Source: Oceanibaculum indicum P24 (GTDB lineage: Bacteria; Pseudomonadota; Alphaproteobacteria; Oceanibaculales; Oceanibaculaceae). Taken from it: DNA of 64,000 nucleotides. A model generated the notes under the pieces. It searched no databases. It was not told the DNA's origin and saw nothing but the letters and a program-made list of their open reading frames with translations. Location: NCBI RefSeq assembly GCF_000299935.1, contig NZ_AMRL01000006.1, positions 62,001 through 126,000 of the forward strand, written 5' to 3'. The position numbers and the translations under genes are program-made. Positions 1-13,032 of this stretch are shown piece by piece (the stretch's first letter is position 1; each line of letters begins with the position of its first letter).

Positions 1-770
1 GCACCCAGCAGCATCCGGTAGATCACGAAGGGCGTGAAGCTCGCCCGGCGCAGCCAGCGCATCATCAGGGCAATCGCGATCAGCGCCGAGATGAAGGCGA
101 GGCCGGCGCCGATCAGCGCATCCTCGGTCAGCCGCACATCGCCTGCCTCGACAAGGTCGAGCGCGCCCAGCAGCCCGGCGCCGGCGATCACCGGAATCGA
201 CATCAGCATGGAAAAACGCGCCGTGTCGGCGCGCTCATAGCCCAGGAAGCGGGCCGCCGTCATGGTGATGCCCGACCGGCTGGTGCCGGGGATGAAGGCC
301 AGCACTTGCGCGAGGCCCAGCAGCAGGGCGGTGCCGATGTTCATGTGTTCGATGCGGCGGACCGTCATGCCGATCTTGTCCGCGACATAGAGCAGCACGC
401 CGAAGCCGATGGTCGCCCAGGCAATGATCGCCACGCTGCGCAGCGCGTCGCCGGCATATTTGTGCAGCAGATAGCCAGCCAGGATGGCGGGGATGGTGGC
501 GATCACCAGATGCACGATCATCCGCTGCCCCGGCGAGCGCTTGCCGCGCAGCGCCAGCATCAGGCCGCGCAGCATCTCCCAGACATCGCGCCAGAAATAG
601 ATCAGCACCGCCAGCAGCGTGCCGACATGCACCGCCACATCGAGCAACGGGCCCTGATCCTGCCAGCCGGTGACATAGGGCACCAGAATCAGATGCGCGG
701 AGGAGCTGATCGGCAGGAATTCGGTAATGCCCTGCACCAGGGCGAGAACTATCAGATGAAGCAGCGGCAA
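1..770 (-). CDS. uppP: Undecaprenyl-diphosphatase (partial, 3' end outside window)
   Basis: Dephosphorylates undecaprenyl pyrophosphate at the inner membrane, recycling the lipid carrier for peptidoglycan and other envelope polymers. The reading frame is open from about 770 to the left edge. It shows the N-terminal family pattern ALVQGITEFLPISSSAHL, the signature PGTSRSG near residue 160, and a conserved late segment FTPFVIYR at the edge. About 256 residues are visible; E. coli UppP has 273, so only a short C-terminal piece is missing. No in-frame ATG lies upstream of the conserved block. The TTG at 770 is my start choice, with no clear ribosome binding site, so the true start is uncertain. 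It diverges from gltD. Confidence 0.9.
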   Translation of the reverse strand, partial: MPLLHLIVLALVQGITEFLPISSSAHLILVPYVTGWQDQGPLLDVAVHVGTLLAVLIYFWRDVWEMLRGLMLALRGKRSPGQRMIVHLVIATIPAILAGYLLHKYAGDALRSVAIIAWATIGFGVLLYVADKIGMTVRRIEHMNIGTALLLGLAQVLAFIPGTSRSGITMTAARFLGYERADTARFSMLMSIPVIAGAGLLGALDLVEAGDVRLTEDALIGAGLAFISALIAIALMMRWLRRASFTPFVIYRMLLG

Positions 771-869
771 GACAGCACCATGCAGGCGAGGAGAGGAGGC
801 GCGGCCAGCCTGCCGCGGCCCTCAAGCGGCTGTCTGTATAGCATTTTGCGAAGGCGCCCCCCATCGTCA

Positions 870-966
870 AAATAGGTCACTTGTGCGACCTATTTACAAA
901 TGACCTTCGCCGGATCAGAATCCGCTCTGATCGGGAAAGAATGAAATTCCTGTTACATAGGTAACA
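870..966. promoter_or_regulatory. Three stacked perfect inverted repeats in the uppP/gltD intergenic region
   Basis: The region 782-1148 between divergent uppP and gltD holds no gene I can support. It carries three perfect inverted repeats in under 100 bases. The first is AAATAGGTC (870-878) with GACCTATTT (887-895). The second is GATCAGA (913-919) with TCTGATC (926-932). The third is TGTTAC (951-956) with GTAACA (961-966). None is followed by a T-run, so terminators are unlikely. Operator sites for one or both genes are an inference. Confidence 0.5.
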
Positions 967-1148
967 ATTCGGCCCTAATCCTGATTTTTTACTCGCCATA
1001 TGCGGGTTTCATGCGTATAGCAGTCCTCCGGACGGCCTCCGCGAGCAGGCCGGCGGAGGTGCGCGCGCCCTTCCGGCCCCAAAACGGACCGGAAGATGTG
1101 CAACGGGGGCAGCGCGCGCCGGAAATGAAGCAATAGGGAGCCAGCCCG

Positions 1149-2615
1149 ATGGCAAGCAAGATGCTGAAGTTCGTCACCGTGCCGCAGAACATGCCCGAAA
1201 AGCGGGGTGTCGAGACGCGCCGGCAGGATTTCCAGGAAATCTATTCCCGCTTCGAGCCGAAACATGCCGCCGAGCAGGCCGCGCGCTGCTCGCAGTGCGG
1301 CGTGCCCTTCTGCCAGGTCCACTGCCCCTTGCAGAACAACATCCCCGACTGGCTGATGCTGACCGCCGAAGGGCGCCTTGAGGAGGCCTATGAGGTTTCC
1401 TCGGCGACCAACAACATGCCGGAAATCTGCGGCCGCATCTGCCCGCAGGACCGGCTGTGCGAGGGCAATTGCGTCATCGAGAAGGGCTTCGAGTCGGTCA
1501 CCATCGGCTCGGTCGAGAAGTACATCACCGACACCGCCTGGGAGAAGGGCTGGGTGAAGGTACCGAAGCCGCGCCGCGAGCTGGAGCAGTCGGTCGGCAT
1601 CATCGGCGCCGGCCCGGCGGGCATGGCGGCGGCGGAGCAGCTGCGCAAGAAGGGCTACCAGGTACATATCTACGACCGCTATGACCGTGGCGGCGGGTTG
1701 ATGATCTACGGCATTCCCGGCTTCAAGCTGGAAAAGGAAGTGGTCGAGCGCCGCACCAAGCTGCTGCAGGATGCCGGCATCATCTATCACTTCAACTGCG
1801 ATATTGGCCGCGACGTCACGATGGACGAGCTGCGCGAGCGCCATGACGCGGTGCTGATTGCCACCGGCGTCTATAAGGCGCGCGACATCAAGCTGCCGGG
1901 CGTGGGGCTGGGCAACATCGTGCCGGCGCTGGATTATCTGGTCGCCTCCAACCGCAAGGGGCTGGGCGACGAGGTGCCGGCCTATGACGATGGCTCTCTG
2001 AATGCGGCTGGCAAGAATGTCGTGGTGATCGGCGGCGGCGACACCGCGATGGACTGCGTGCGCACCGCCATCCGCCAGGGGGCCACGTCGGTGAAGTGCC
2101 TCTATCGCCGCGACAAGGCGAATATGCCGGGCAGCCAGCGTGAGGTGCATCACGCCGAGGAAGAGGGTGTGGAGTTCGTCTGGCTGTCGGCGCCTGAGGC
2201 CTTCATCGGCGACGACACTGTCACCGGCGTGCGCGCCATCCGCATGCATCTGGGCGTGCCGGATGCCACCGGCCGGCAGACGCCGCAGCCGATCGAAGGT
2301 TCGTCGGAGACTCATCCGGCCGACCTCGTCATCAAGGCGCTGGGCTTCGACCCGGAAGACCTGCCGGCCTTGTTCGGCGAGCCGGGGCTGGAAGTGACGC
2401 GCTGGGGCACGGTGAAGGTCAATCACCGCACCATGATGAGCAAGCTGGACGGCGTGTTCGCTGCCGGCGACATCGTGCGCGGGGCCTCGCTGGTGGTGTG
2501 GGCGGTGCGCGATGGCCGGGATGTGGCGGAAAGCATCCACCGCTATGTCCAGGCCAAGGCCGGTGCGGAAACCGAGAAGAGCGCGGGCGGCAAGTCGCTC
2601 GCCATGGCATCCTGA
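1149..2615 (+). CDS. gltD: Glutamate synthase (NADPH) small subunit
   Basis: The beta subunit of bacterial GOGAT oxidises NADPH on FAD and passes electrons to GltB for making glutamate from glutamine and 2-oxoglutarate. The 488-residue length fits the family. The N-terminal region has two four-cysteine groups (Cys47, 50, 55, 59 and Cys94, 98, 104, 108) expected for [4Fe-4S] clusters. The FAD site GAGPAGMAAAE lies near residue 153 and the NADPH site VVVIGGGDTAMD near residue 290. The ATG at 1149 follows a GGGAG ribosome binding site. It lies 14 bases upstream of gltB, so the two are surely co-transcribed, in the order gltD-gltB. Confidence 0.97.
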   Translation: MASKMLKFVTVPQNMPEKRGVETRRQDFQEIYSRFEPKHAAEQAARCSQCGVPFCQVHCPLQNNIPDWLMLTAEGRLEEAYEVSSATNNMPEICGRICPQDRLCEGNCVIEKGFESVTIGSVEKYITDTAWEKGWVKVPKPRRELEQSVGIIGAGPAGMAAAEQLRKKGYQVHIYDRYDRGGGLMIYGIPGFKLEKEVVERRTKLLQDAGIIYHFNCDIGRDVTMDELRERHDAVLIATGVYKARDIKLPGVGLGNIVPALDYLVASNRKGLGDEVPAYDDGSLNAAGKNVVVIGGGDTAMDCVRTAIRQGATSVKCLYRRDKANMPGSQREVHHAEEEGVEFVWLSAPEAFIGDDTVTGVRAIRMHLGVPDATGRQTPQPIEGSSETHPADLVIKALGFDPEDLPALFGEPGLEVTRWGTVKVNHRTMMSKLDGVFAAGDIVRGASLVVWAVRDGRDVAESIHRYVQAKAGAETEKSAGGKSLAMAS

Positions 2616-2629
2616 GGGAGGGCCGGATA

Positions 2630-7182
<4,553 letters not shown>

Positions 7183-7183
<1 letters not shown>

Positions 7184-7812
7184 TGCTCCGGCTGTACGAC
7201 TATCTCGATTCCGGCAACGGCTATAAGGTCCGGCTTTTGCTGGCCAAGCTGGGGCTGGCCTATGAGCTGGTCGAGCTGGACATTCTGAAGGGGGCGAGCC
7301 GTACGAAGGACTTCCTGGCGAAGAACCCGAACGGCCGCATCCCCGCGCTGGAACTGGAGGATGGTACGGTTATCGCCGAGTCGAACGCCATCCTCTTTTA
7401 CCTTGCGGAGGGAACGCGCTTCTGGCCGGAAGACCGGCTGGCGCGCGCCCAGGTGCTGCACTGGATGTTCTTCGAGCAGTACAGCCACGAGCCCTATCTC
7501 GCCGTGCTGCGCTTCTGGTACCGGCACGGGCCGATGGACGCGGCCCGCCGGCAGCAGGAGCCGGACAAGCGGGAACGCGGCGAGGCGGCGCTGGAAGTGA
7601 TGGAACGGCACCTGCTCAGCCGCTCCTACTTCGTCGGCAATTCCATGACCATCGCCGACATCGCGCTCTACGCCTATACCCACGCGGCGGAGGATGGCGG
7701 TTTCACCTTGTCGCGCTATCCCGCCATCGGGCTCTGGCTCGACCGTATCGCCAGCGATCACGGCCATGTGCCGATGCTGCCGGAGGGCTATGTGCCGGAA
7801 CGGCTGGGCTGA
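7183..7812 (+). CDS. Glutathione S-transferase family protein
   Basis: A 209-residue cytosolic GST-fold protein. The N-terminal thioredoxin-like domain begins LRLYDYLDSGNGYKVRLLL and has the conserved cis-proline and glutathione-binding stretch GRIPALELEDGTVIAESNAI. It is followed by an all-helical C-terminal domain. A Ser in the first loop is the likely glutathione-activating residue (inference). The substrate is unknown. The start codon overlaps the gltB stop (TGATG), so it is translationally coupled to the GOGAT genes. I do not know a functional reason for this link. It converges on the DUF1194 gene with only three bases between them. Confidence 0.9.
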
Positions 7813-7815
7813 AGT

Positions 7816-8565
7816 CTAGCGTTCGGCCAGCGTCCGGCCGGTGGGGCGGGCATCGGCGATTTCCCGGATCAGCTTCTTCAGCAGCGCGCGGTTCAGGTCG
7901 GCGCGGCTTTCCGCCACTTCCACGAAGGCGCCGAAGCCGCCGATCACGTCGCGCCGGTAATGCTCGTCCAGCGGCATGCCGCCGGGACCGCGCAGCATGC
8001 CGTCCTTGTTGTTGATCGCCAGCGCGTTGATGGTGATGTCCTCGTCGATGGCCTCGTTACGGATTCGCTCCAGCGGCATGCCGCCGATCTGCGGCCCGTC
8101 GCCCGAGACATCGATCACCTTGCGCGGCGCCTTCAGCCCGCTTTCGCGCATCAGCGTCGCGGAATAGGCGATGGCGTTGGAGATCGAGTTATAGCCGAAG
8201 GCCTTGCGCGGGGCGGCCAGGATGGCGGCGGCGAATCCATCGGCGCTGGCCTGATCCCGGATCACCGTCCATTCCACGATGATGTGTTGGGAGGTTGGTG
8301 CGCCCCATTCGATGAGGGCGACGGCAATCGCGCCGCCATAGCCGGACTGGATCGCCTGCACGACGCGCGGATCGCTGATTGCGGCGGCATAGCCCTCGCG
8401 CTGCAGCTTGAACTCGTCCTCATCAATGGAGCCGGAGCCGTCGGCGGCCAGCACCAGCAGCAGATCCAGATTATCAGCGCGCGCTGGTGTCGATGCTGGC
8501 GGGGCGGCGAGGAGGCAGATAAGGGCCAGCAGGGCGAGGAAGGTCCGTCGGGCAAAGCGGATCAT
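7816..8565 (-). CDS. DUF1194 (von Willebrand factor A-like) secreted protein
   Basis: A 249-residue protein with a clear signal peptide (MIRFARRTFLALLALICLL, Ala-rich cleavage region) followed by a vWA-like fold with an early MIDAS-type motif, ADGSGSID. This matches the DUF1194 family as I know it; members are exported and of unknown function. The frame stays open far upstream to about 8910, but that stretch translates a palindromic repeat and lacks family similarity. I therefore place the start at the ATG at 8565, directly before the signal peptide. An ATG 21 bases further upstream is possible. It converges on the GST gene. Confidence 0.82.
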   Translation of the reverse strand: MIRFARRTFLALLALICLLAAPPASTPARADNLDLLLVLAADGSGSIDEDEFKLQREGYAAAISDPRVVQAIQSGYGGAIAVALIEWGAPTSQHIIVEWTVIRDQASADGFAAAILAAPRKAFGYNSISNAIAYSATLMRESGLKAPRKVIDVSGDGPQIGGMPLERIRNEAIDEDITINALAINNKDGMLRGPGGMPLDEHYRRDVIGGFGAFVEVAESRADLNRALLKKLIREIADARPTGRTLAER

Positions 8566-8694
8566 GCGGCATCTCCCCCTCTGCATGTCCCGAAGAATGA
8601 TGGCGTGCATATTAGCAGATGGCGCGGGGCCGGGGCGGGTCAAGAGGCTCACTGGCGTTACCTTGCGTGGTGATTGGCGTTTATCCACTCCGAC

Positions 8695-8796
8695 CGTCAT
8701 TCCCGGGCTTGTCCCGGGAACCCAGGGTTCAGCCCACTCGACCGACGATCCAGTAAGCGGAAGCCTGGACCCCCCGCAATAAATGCGGGGGTGACG
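8695..8796. repeat. Dispersed palindromic element, copy 1 of 4
   Basis: A 102-bp element bounded by CGTCA and TGACG. It has two internal stem-loops: CCCGGG-cttgt-CCCGGG near the left end and CCCCCGC-aataaat-GCGGGGG near the right end. It is closely similar to the elements at 12862, 38624 and 48841. It sits in the 362-base gap between the divergent DUF1194 and ABM genes, which otherwise holds no gene I can support. Confidence 0.85.
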
Positions 8797-8832
8797 GACG
8801 GTAAGGCGCGGTCTCTCTGCATCGGACCTGCG

Positions 8833-8858
8833 AAAGGAGGTCGAGCACCATGCTTTGA
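8833..8858 (+). other. Strong Shine-Dalgarno followed by a two-codon ORF (Met-Leu-stop)
   Basis: AAAGGAGG at 8833-8840 is a near-perfect Shine-Dalgarno sequence. It lies nine bases before ATG-CTT-TGA at 8850-8858. No longer frame starting here resembles a protein. It could be a minimal leader ORF before the ABM gene at 8928, a remnant of a lost gene, or chance. Confidence 0.3.
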
Positions 8859-8927
8859 CCTTGCGCTTTGGGAGGCCTATATCCGGCGGTAAGAAACCGG
8901 GGCCAGGCAAAACGGGAGAGGCGCGAT

Positions 8928-9257
8928 ATGGTGGTGGTACTGTTCGAGGTGTATCTCGACCCGGCGAAGGGCGACCGCTATTTCGAGATTGCCGCCAGCC
9001 TGCGCCGCGAGCTGGATCAGGTGGACGGTTTCATCTCGGTGGAACGCTTCAAGAGCCTGGTCACCGAGAACAAGTATCTGTCGCTGTCCACCTGGCGCGA
9101 TGAGCAGGCGGTCGAGGCGTGGTATAAGGTGGCCAATCACAAGAAGGCACAGCAGGAAGGGATCGAGCTGCTGTTCACCGATTACCGCATCCGTGTCGCC
9201 GGCGTGTTCCGCGACTATGACATGGCCGCCGGCCGGCCCCGCGTGACGATGCCGTAA
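8928..9257 (+). CDS. Antibiotic biosynthesis monooxygenase (ABM) domain protein
   Basis: A 109-residue single-domain protein of the dimeric ferredoxin-like ABM fold. It opens VVVLFEVYLDPAKGDRYFEI and contains the typical core DGFISVERF, then YLSLSTWRDEQAVEAWY and NHKKAQQEG. Family members include small-molecule oxygenases, heme-degrading enzymes and proteins of unknown role; the substrate cannot be told from sequence. The ATG at 8928 follows GGGAGAGGCG. The frame extends 60 bases further upstream, without similarity. It lies 10 bases before the next secreted-protein gene, so the two are probably one operon. Confidence 0.85.
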   Translation: MVVVLFEVYLDPAKGDRYFEIAASLRRELDQVDGFISVERFKSLVTENKYLSLSTWRDEQAVEAWYKVANHKKAQQEGIELLFTDYRIRVAGVFRDYDMAAGRPRVTMP

Positions 9258-9267
9258 GGAGCCCTTG

Positions 9268-9681
9268 ATGAGGATTGTCGCCGCCGCCCTTCTTACGCTT
9301 GCGCTGTCCGCCGGCATGGCGGTCGCACAGCAGCGCGAGCCGAGGCCGCCGGTGTACGATACCGGCAGCAATGTGCTGCTGCGCTCCACAGCACCCTACT
9401 GGCAGGTCGGGCGGCTGTCGGAAATGCATTCCACCCTGTGCGCCGCCGGGAGGTTCAACCAGGTCCGCAAGCATGCGCGGGTGCTGGAATTCATCGGCCG
9501 CAACGGCAATACCGTTTTGGGGGTGGCCAAGGGGACAGGCTGGAACCTGTACGACCCCGAGGGCCGCGCCGAGCGGGAGGCGGATTATTTCTTCCGCAAT
9601 GACGGCACGACCAGCTGCGAGGTCTATTACTATAAGCCGGACCCGAACCGCCCGAGACAGAACGATCCCCTGCAACGATAG
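9268..9681 (+). CDS. Secreted protein of unknown function
   Basis: I do not recognise this 137-residue protein. It has a clear signal peptide (MRIVAAALLTLALSAGMAVA followed by QQ). The mature part contains two cysteines that could form a disulfide (STLCAAG and TSCEVYYY) and ends in a polar Pro/Arg/Asn tail. The region AAGRFNQVRKHARVLEFIGRN looks like a small globular fold. The ATG at 9268 follows TAAGGAG; a TTG one codon upstream is less likely. It is probably periplasmic and co-transcribed with the ABM gene. It converges on hyi. Confidence 0.7.
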   Translation: MRIVAAALLTLALSAGMAVAQQREPRPPVYDTGSNVLLRSTAPYWQVGRLSEMHSTLCAAGRFNQVRKHARVLEFIGRNGNTVLGVAKGTGWNLYDPEGRAEREADYFFRNDGTTSCEVYYYKPDPNRPRQNDPLQR

Positions 9682-9687
9682 GCTGTC

Positions 9688-10470
9688 TCAGCCGGCGCGG
9701 ATACCGTAGGGCGCGGCCCAGGCAAGCCCCGCCGCCGTGCCCTCCGGGCAGCGATATTCGAAGCCGATCCAGCCGCCATAGCCAAGTGCGTCGATTTCCG
9801 CCAGCAGCCAGGGGTAATTCACCTCGCCCTGGTCCGGCGACACCCGCGCCGGCGGCCCGGCGATCTGGATATGGCCGACGAGGTCGAGCACGCCTTCCAG
9901 CCGGCGCAGCACATCGCCCTGCTGCACCTGCGTGTGGTAGCAGTCGAATTGCAGGCGCACGGCCGCATGGCCGATGGCCGCCACGATCTCCGCCCCCTGT
10001 TCGGCGCGGTTCAGGAAATAGCCCGGCTGGTCGCGCCCGTTCAGCGGTTCGATCAGCAGCGTGATGCCGCGCTTCTCCGCCTCCGGCGCGGCGCGCTTCA
10101 GATTGGCGATCAGCGTGTCGCGCGCCGGTGCGCTGTCGGGGTCGATGCGGCCGGACAGCACATGGATTCGCCCCGCCCCGATGGCGGCGGCATAATCCAG
10201 CGCCTGCGCGATCTCCGCCTCGAACACCGCCTCATTGCCGGGGAGGGCGGCATGGCCCATCGTGCCTTTCTCCGGGTCGGTCGGGCTGTTGATCAGAACC
10301 GCCTCCACGCCTGCCGATGCCAGCGCTGCCTTCACTTCGGCGGCGGGCGTGGCGTAGGGGCGCAGCATCTCCACCCCCCTGAAGCCGGCCTTCGCCGCCG
10401 CCGCGATGCGGGAAGGCAGGCCGTCCTGCTCCAGGAACAGATAATCGAGATTGGCGTCGAAACGGGGCAT
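9688..10470 (-). CDS. hyi: Hydroxypyruvate isomerase family TIM-barrel protein
   Basis: Interconverts hydroxypyruvate and tartronate semialdehyde in glyoxylate metabolism, if orthologous to Hyi. The protein is 260 residues from the ATG at 10470 (MPRFDANLDYLFLE), matching the usual length of about 258. Visible family features are the metal and catalytic glutamate in LLIEPLNGRDQPGYF, the metal region RLQFDCYHTQVQQGD with HIQIAGPP, and the late glutamate in IGFEYRCPEG. Its OtnI relatives act on 2-oxo-tetronate, so the substrate is not certain. It diverges from the VOC gene; two short upstream in-frame codons to 10482 are possible. Malate synthase G in this window uses glyoxylate from the same metabolic area. 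Confidence 0.85.
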   Translation of the reverse strand: MPRFDANLDYLFLEQDGLPSRIAAAAKAGFRGVEMLRPYATPAAEVKAALASAGVEAVLINSPTDPEKGTMGHAALPGNEAVFEAEIAQALDYAAAIGAGRIHVLSGRIDPDSAPARDTLIANLKRAAPEAEKRGITLLIEPLNGRDQPGYFLNRAEQGAEIVAAIGHAAVRLQFDCYHTQVQQGDVLRRLEGVLDLVGHIQIAGPPARVSPDQGEVNYPWLLAEIDALGYGGWIGFEYRCPEGTAAGLAWAAPYGIRAG

Positions 10471-10601
10471 GGCTCTCCTCATCGCAGGGGCGGGTCAGCA
10501 TAGGCGGGCTGCTCCAGGGCTTCCAGCCCGCCATTGCCGGGCGCTTCCTCCCTCCGCTAAGCTGCCAGCCGAAAAGCAGAAATGCCGCAAGGGAGTTACC
10601 C

Positions 10602-11462
10602 ATGTCCGCGCCCGTCTGGCCCGTTACCGGCATCGACCATATCCTGATCGCGGTGCGCGATCTGAAGCAGGCCCGCACGACCTATGAGGGGCTGGGCTTC
10701 CGGCCGACGCCGATGGGGCGGCATACCAAGCTGGGTTCGGTCAATCACTGCCTGATGCTGGAAAACGACTATCTGGAGCTGCTCGCCATCGACCCGGAGA
10801 GCAGCGTGCCGAACCGCTGGGCCGGGCTGCTGGAAGTCCGGCAGGGTGTCGGCGCGGTGGCACTGCGCAGCACGGATTCGAAGGGGGCGGCGGTGGCGCT
10901 GCGGGCCGCCGGGCTGAACCCCGGCGATGTCAGCGAATTCTCCCGCCCCGTCGAGCGGCCGGACGGGGTGAAGGATGCCTCCTTCACGGTGCTGCATATC
11001 GACCATGCCGCCACGCCGGGCCTGCGCGAATTCCTGTGTCAGCACCATACGCCGGAACTGGTCTGGCTGCCGGAATATCAGGGGCATCCGAATGGCGCGA
11101 AGGCGATCTCCGAGGTGATCGTGGTCGCCCCCGACCCCTCCGCCGTCGTCGCCGCGCAGGAGCGCATGTTCAACACCCGCGCCATGGGCAACAGCCCGCA
11201 TGCCCGCGTGATCGAGACCGGCACCGCGACCATGATGGTGATGACGCCGGATGCCTTCCTGAAGCGCTTCCCGAAGGCCTCGCTGGTGAAGCCGGCACTG
11301 CCCTATGTTGCCGGCTTCTCGCTCAGGCTGCGTGACACGATGGCCAGCGCCGGCTGGTTTCGCAAGCAGGGTATCGGCTTCGAGCGCAGCGCCGATGGCC
11401 GCGCCTATCTGCCGCCGGAACGCGCCTGCGGCGTGACGCTGCAATTCGAAATGCCGGCCTGA
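10602..11462 (+). CDS. VOC superfamily (glyoxalase-like domain) protein
   Basis: A 286-residue protein of the vicinal oxygen chelate superfamily with a glyoxalase-like domain. The N-terminal half has the paired beta-alpha-beta pattern GIDHILIAVRDLKQARTTYE with a metal-type His, then GSVNHCLMLENDYLELL with another His and the glutamates expected around the metal. A second VOC-like half starts around AISEVIVVAPDPS. The substrate is unknown. Start ATG at 10602 after AAGGGAG. It lies 11 bases before the FAD oxidoreductase gene, so the two are likely one transcript. Confidence 0.85.
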   Translation: MSAPVWPVTGIDHILIAVRDLKQARTTYEGLGFRPTPMGRHTKLGSVNHCLMLENDYLELLAIDPESSVPNRWAGLLEVRQGVGAVALRSTDSKGAAVALRAAGLNPGDVSEFSRPVERPDGVKDASFTVLHIDHAATPGLREFLCQHHTPELVWLPEYQGHPNGAKAISEVIVVAPDPSAVVAAQERMFNTRAMGNSPHARVIETGTATMMVMTPDAFLKRFPKASLVKPALPYVAGFSLRLRDTMASAGWFRKQGIGFERSADGRAYLPPERACGVTLQFEMPA

Positions 11463-11473
11463 GGGTAGGGGAT

Positions 11474-12787
11474 ATGGCGCTGGAACTGGGGATCGACCGC
11501 CGGCCCGTACTGCCGCCCTCGCTGTGGGCGAAAACCGCCGTACCCGCGCCGGATACAACGGTCCTGCAGGGCGATGTGCGCGCCGATGTCTGCATCATCG
11601 GCGGCGGCTATACCGGCCTGTCCACCGCGGTGCATCTGAAAGAGCGCGACCCGTCGCTGTCCATTGTCGTGCTGGAGGCGGCGGAACCGGGCTGGGGGGC
11701 GTCCGGCCGCAATAACGGGCAGGTCATCCCGGCGATGACCCGGCCCGACCCGACCGACATGCTGCGTGAATACGGGCCGGATCGCGGGGCGCTCTACGCT
11801 GCGATGATCCGCGATTCGGCATCGCTCACCTTCGACATGATCCGCCGCCACGGCATCGCGTGCGAGGCGGTGCAGAATGGCTGGGTGCAGCCGGCGCACA
11901 CGCCGGGCCGCATGAAGATCAGCGAGAAGCGCTTCCGCGAGTGGGAGGCGCTGGGCGCGCCGGTCGCGCTGTATGACCGCGACGCCATCGGGAAGCTGGT
12001 CGGCAGCCCGCATTATGAAGGCGGCTGGGGCAATACGACCGGCGGCCATATCAACCCGCTGGGCTATGCGCGCGGGCTGGCGCGCGCCGCGCTTGCGGCA
12101 GGCGTTGCGGTGCACCGGATGAGCCCGGCGACCGGGCTGGAACGCCATCACGACGGCTGGCGCGTGACCACGCCGGGCGGGATCGTGACGGCAGGGTCGG
12201 TGGTGCTGGCGACGGCGGGCTACAGCCGCGACCTCTGGCCGCCGCTGGTGCGCTCCTTCGTGCCGTTCCGTAATTATCAGGCGGCAACCATCCCCATCGG
12301 CGAGAATCAGCGCGCCGGCATCGTGCCCGGCAACCAGGCGGTGTCCGACACGCGCGGCGACCTCTATTTCTTCCGCTTCGATGCGTTGGGGCGTCTGGTT
12401 ACCGGCGGCAATTTGATCCTGCCCTTCTCCAGCACGGAGCGGCTGGAACGCATGCTGCCGGAACGGCTCGCCTGGCTGTTCCCGCAGCTGGCGGGCATCC
12501 GGATGGAGCATGTCTGGCACGGCCATTTTGCGGTGACAATGGACCGCTATCCGCGCCTGTTCGAGCTGGGGCCGGGTCTCTATTCCTTCATCGGCTGCAA
12601 CGGGCGCGGCGTGGCGCTCTCCACCGCCATGGGCGGGGTGCTGGCCGGGCTGGTGCTGGGCGACGACCGTGCCAGCCTGCCGCTGCCGGTGACAGCGCCG
12701 CAGCCCATCGCCTTCCACGCCGTGGCCCGCCGGGTCGCCCAGTCGGCGCTCGCCTGGTACCGCTGGAAGGACCGACGGGAGGTTTAA
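11474..12787 (+). CDS. FAD-dependent amine/amino-acid oxidoreductase (DAO family)
   Basis: A 437-residue flavoenzyme of the glycine oxidase/D-amino-acid oxidase (DAO) family. The dinucleotide fold VCIIGGGYTGLSTAVHL begins near residue 38, followed by ASGRNNGQVIP, typical of the gamma-glutamylputrescine oxidase-like branch. The C-terminal FAD segment is YSFIGCNGRGVALSTAMGG. The likely reaction is oxidative deamination of a secondary or primary amine with release of H2O2; the substrate is not evident. Start ATG at 11474 after GGGTAGGGG. It is coupled with the upstream VOC gene. Confidence 0.88.
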   Translation: MALELGIDRRPVLPPSLWAKTAVPAPDTTVLQGDVRADVCIIGGGYTGLSTAVHLKERDPSLSIVVLEAAEPGWGASGRNNGQVIPAMTRPDPTDMLREYGPDRGALYAAMIRDSASLTFDMIRRHGIACEAVQNGWVQPAHTPGRMKISEKRFREWEALGAPVALYDRDAIGKLVGSPHYEGGWGNTTGGHINPLGYARGLARAALAAGVAVHRMSPATGLERHHDGWRVTTPGGIVTAGSVVLATAGYSRDLWPPLVRSFVPFRNYQAATIPIGENQRAGIVPGNQAVSDTRGDLYFFRFDALGRLVTGGNLILPFSSTERLERMLPERLAWLFPQLAGIRMEHVWHGHFAVTMDRYPRLFELGPGLYSFIGCNGRGVALSTAMGGVLAGLVLGDDRASLPLPVTAPQPIAFHAVARRVAQSALAWYRWKDRREV

Positions 12788-12861
12788 CGGGGGAGGTTTA
12801 CCTCTTCCCTTCCGTTGATGGCGAAGAATTTGCGATTGCCCAAGGTGCCGCTTCTTTCCGA

Positions 12862-12961
12862 CGTCATTCCCGGCCTTGTGCCGGGCATCCAGGGTTCAGC
12901 CCACTCGACAGATATCCAGCAAACGGAGGTCTGGACCCCCGCAACAAGTGCGGGGGTGACG
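12862..12961. repeat. Dispersed palindromic element, copy 2 of 4
   Basis: A 100-bp copy with CGTCA/TGACG ends, the stems CCCGG-ccttgtg-CCGGG and CCCCCGC-aacaagt-GCGGGGG, and the shared middle AGGGTTCAGCCCACTCGAC. It lies in the convergent gap between the FAD oxidoreductase and ctaA. An apparent ORF across it (12815-13102) is the repeat translated and is not a gene. Confidence 0.88.
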
Positions 12962-13032
12962 GGTGGAGTGAAGGGGAATAGGCCCAGCTCTACTTGCCAA
13001 CTCTTCTTGAATGCTTGCTCAGCAAGAGGAAA

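Noticed and set aside
975-2540. Long minus-strand frame (about 521 codons) opposite gltD
   Set aside because: It is the antisense of a recognised gene in a GC-rich genome, rich in His, Arg and Ala with no domain; it is a codon-position shadow.
7816-8910. 364-codon version of the DUF1194 gene
   Set aside because: The added N terminus reads through the palindromic element and would bury the signal peptide; the shorter start at 8565 fits.
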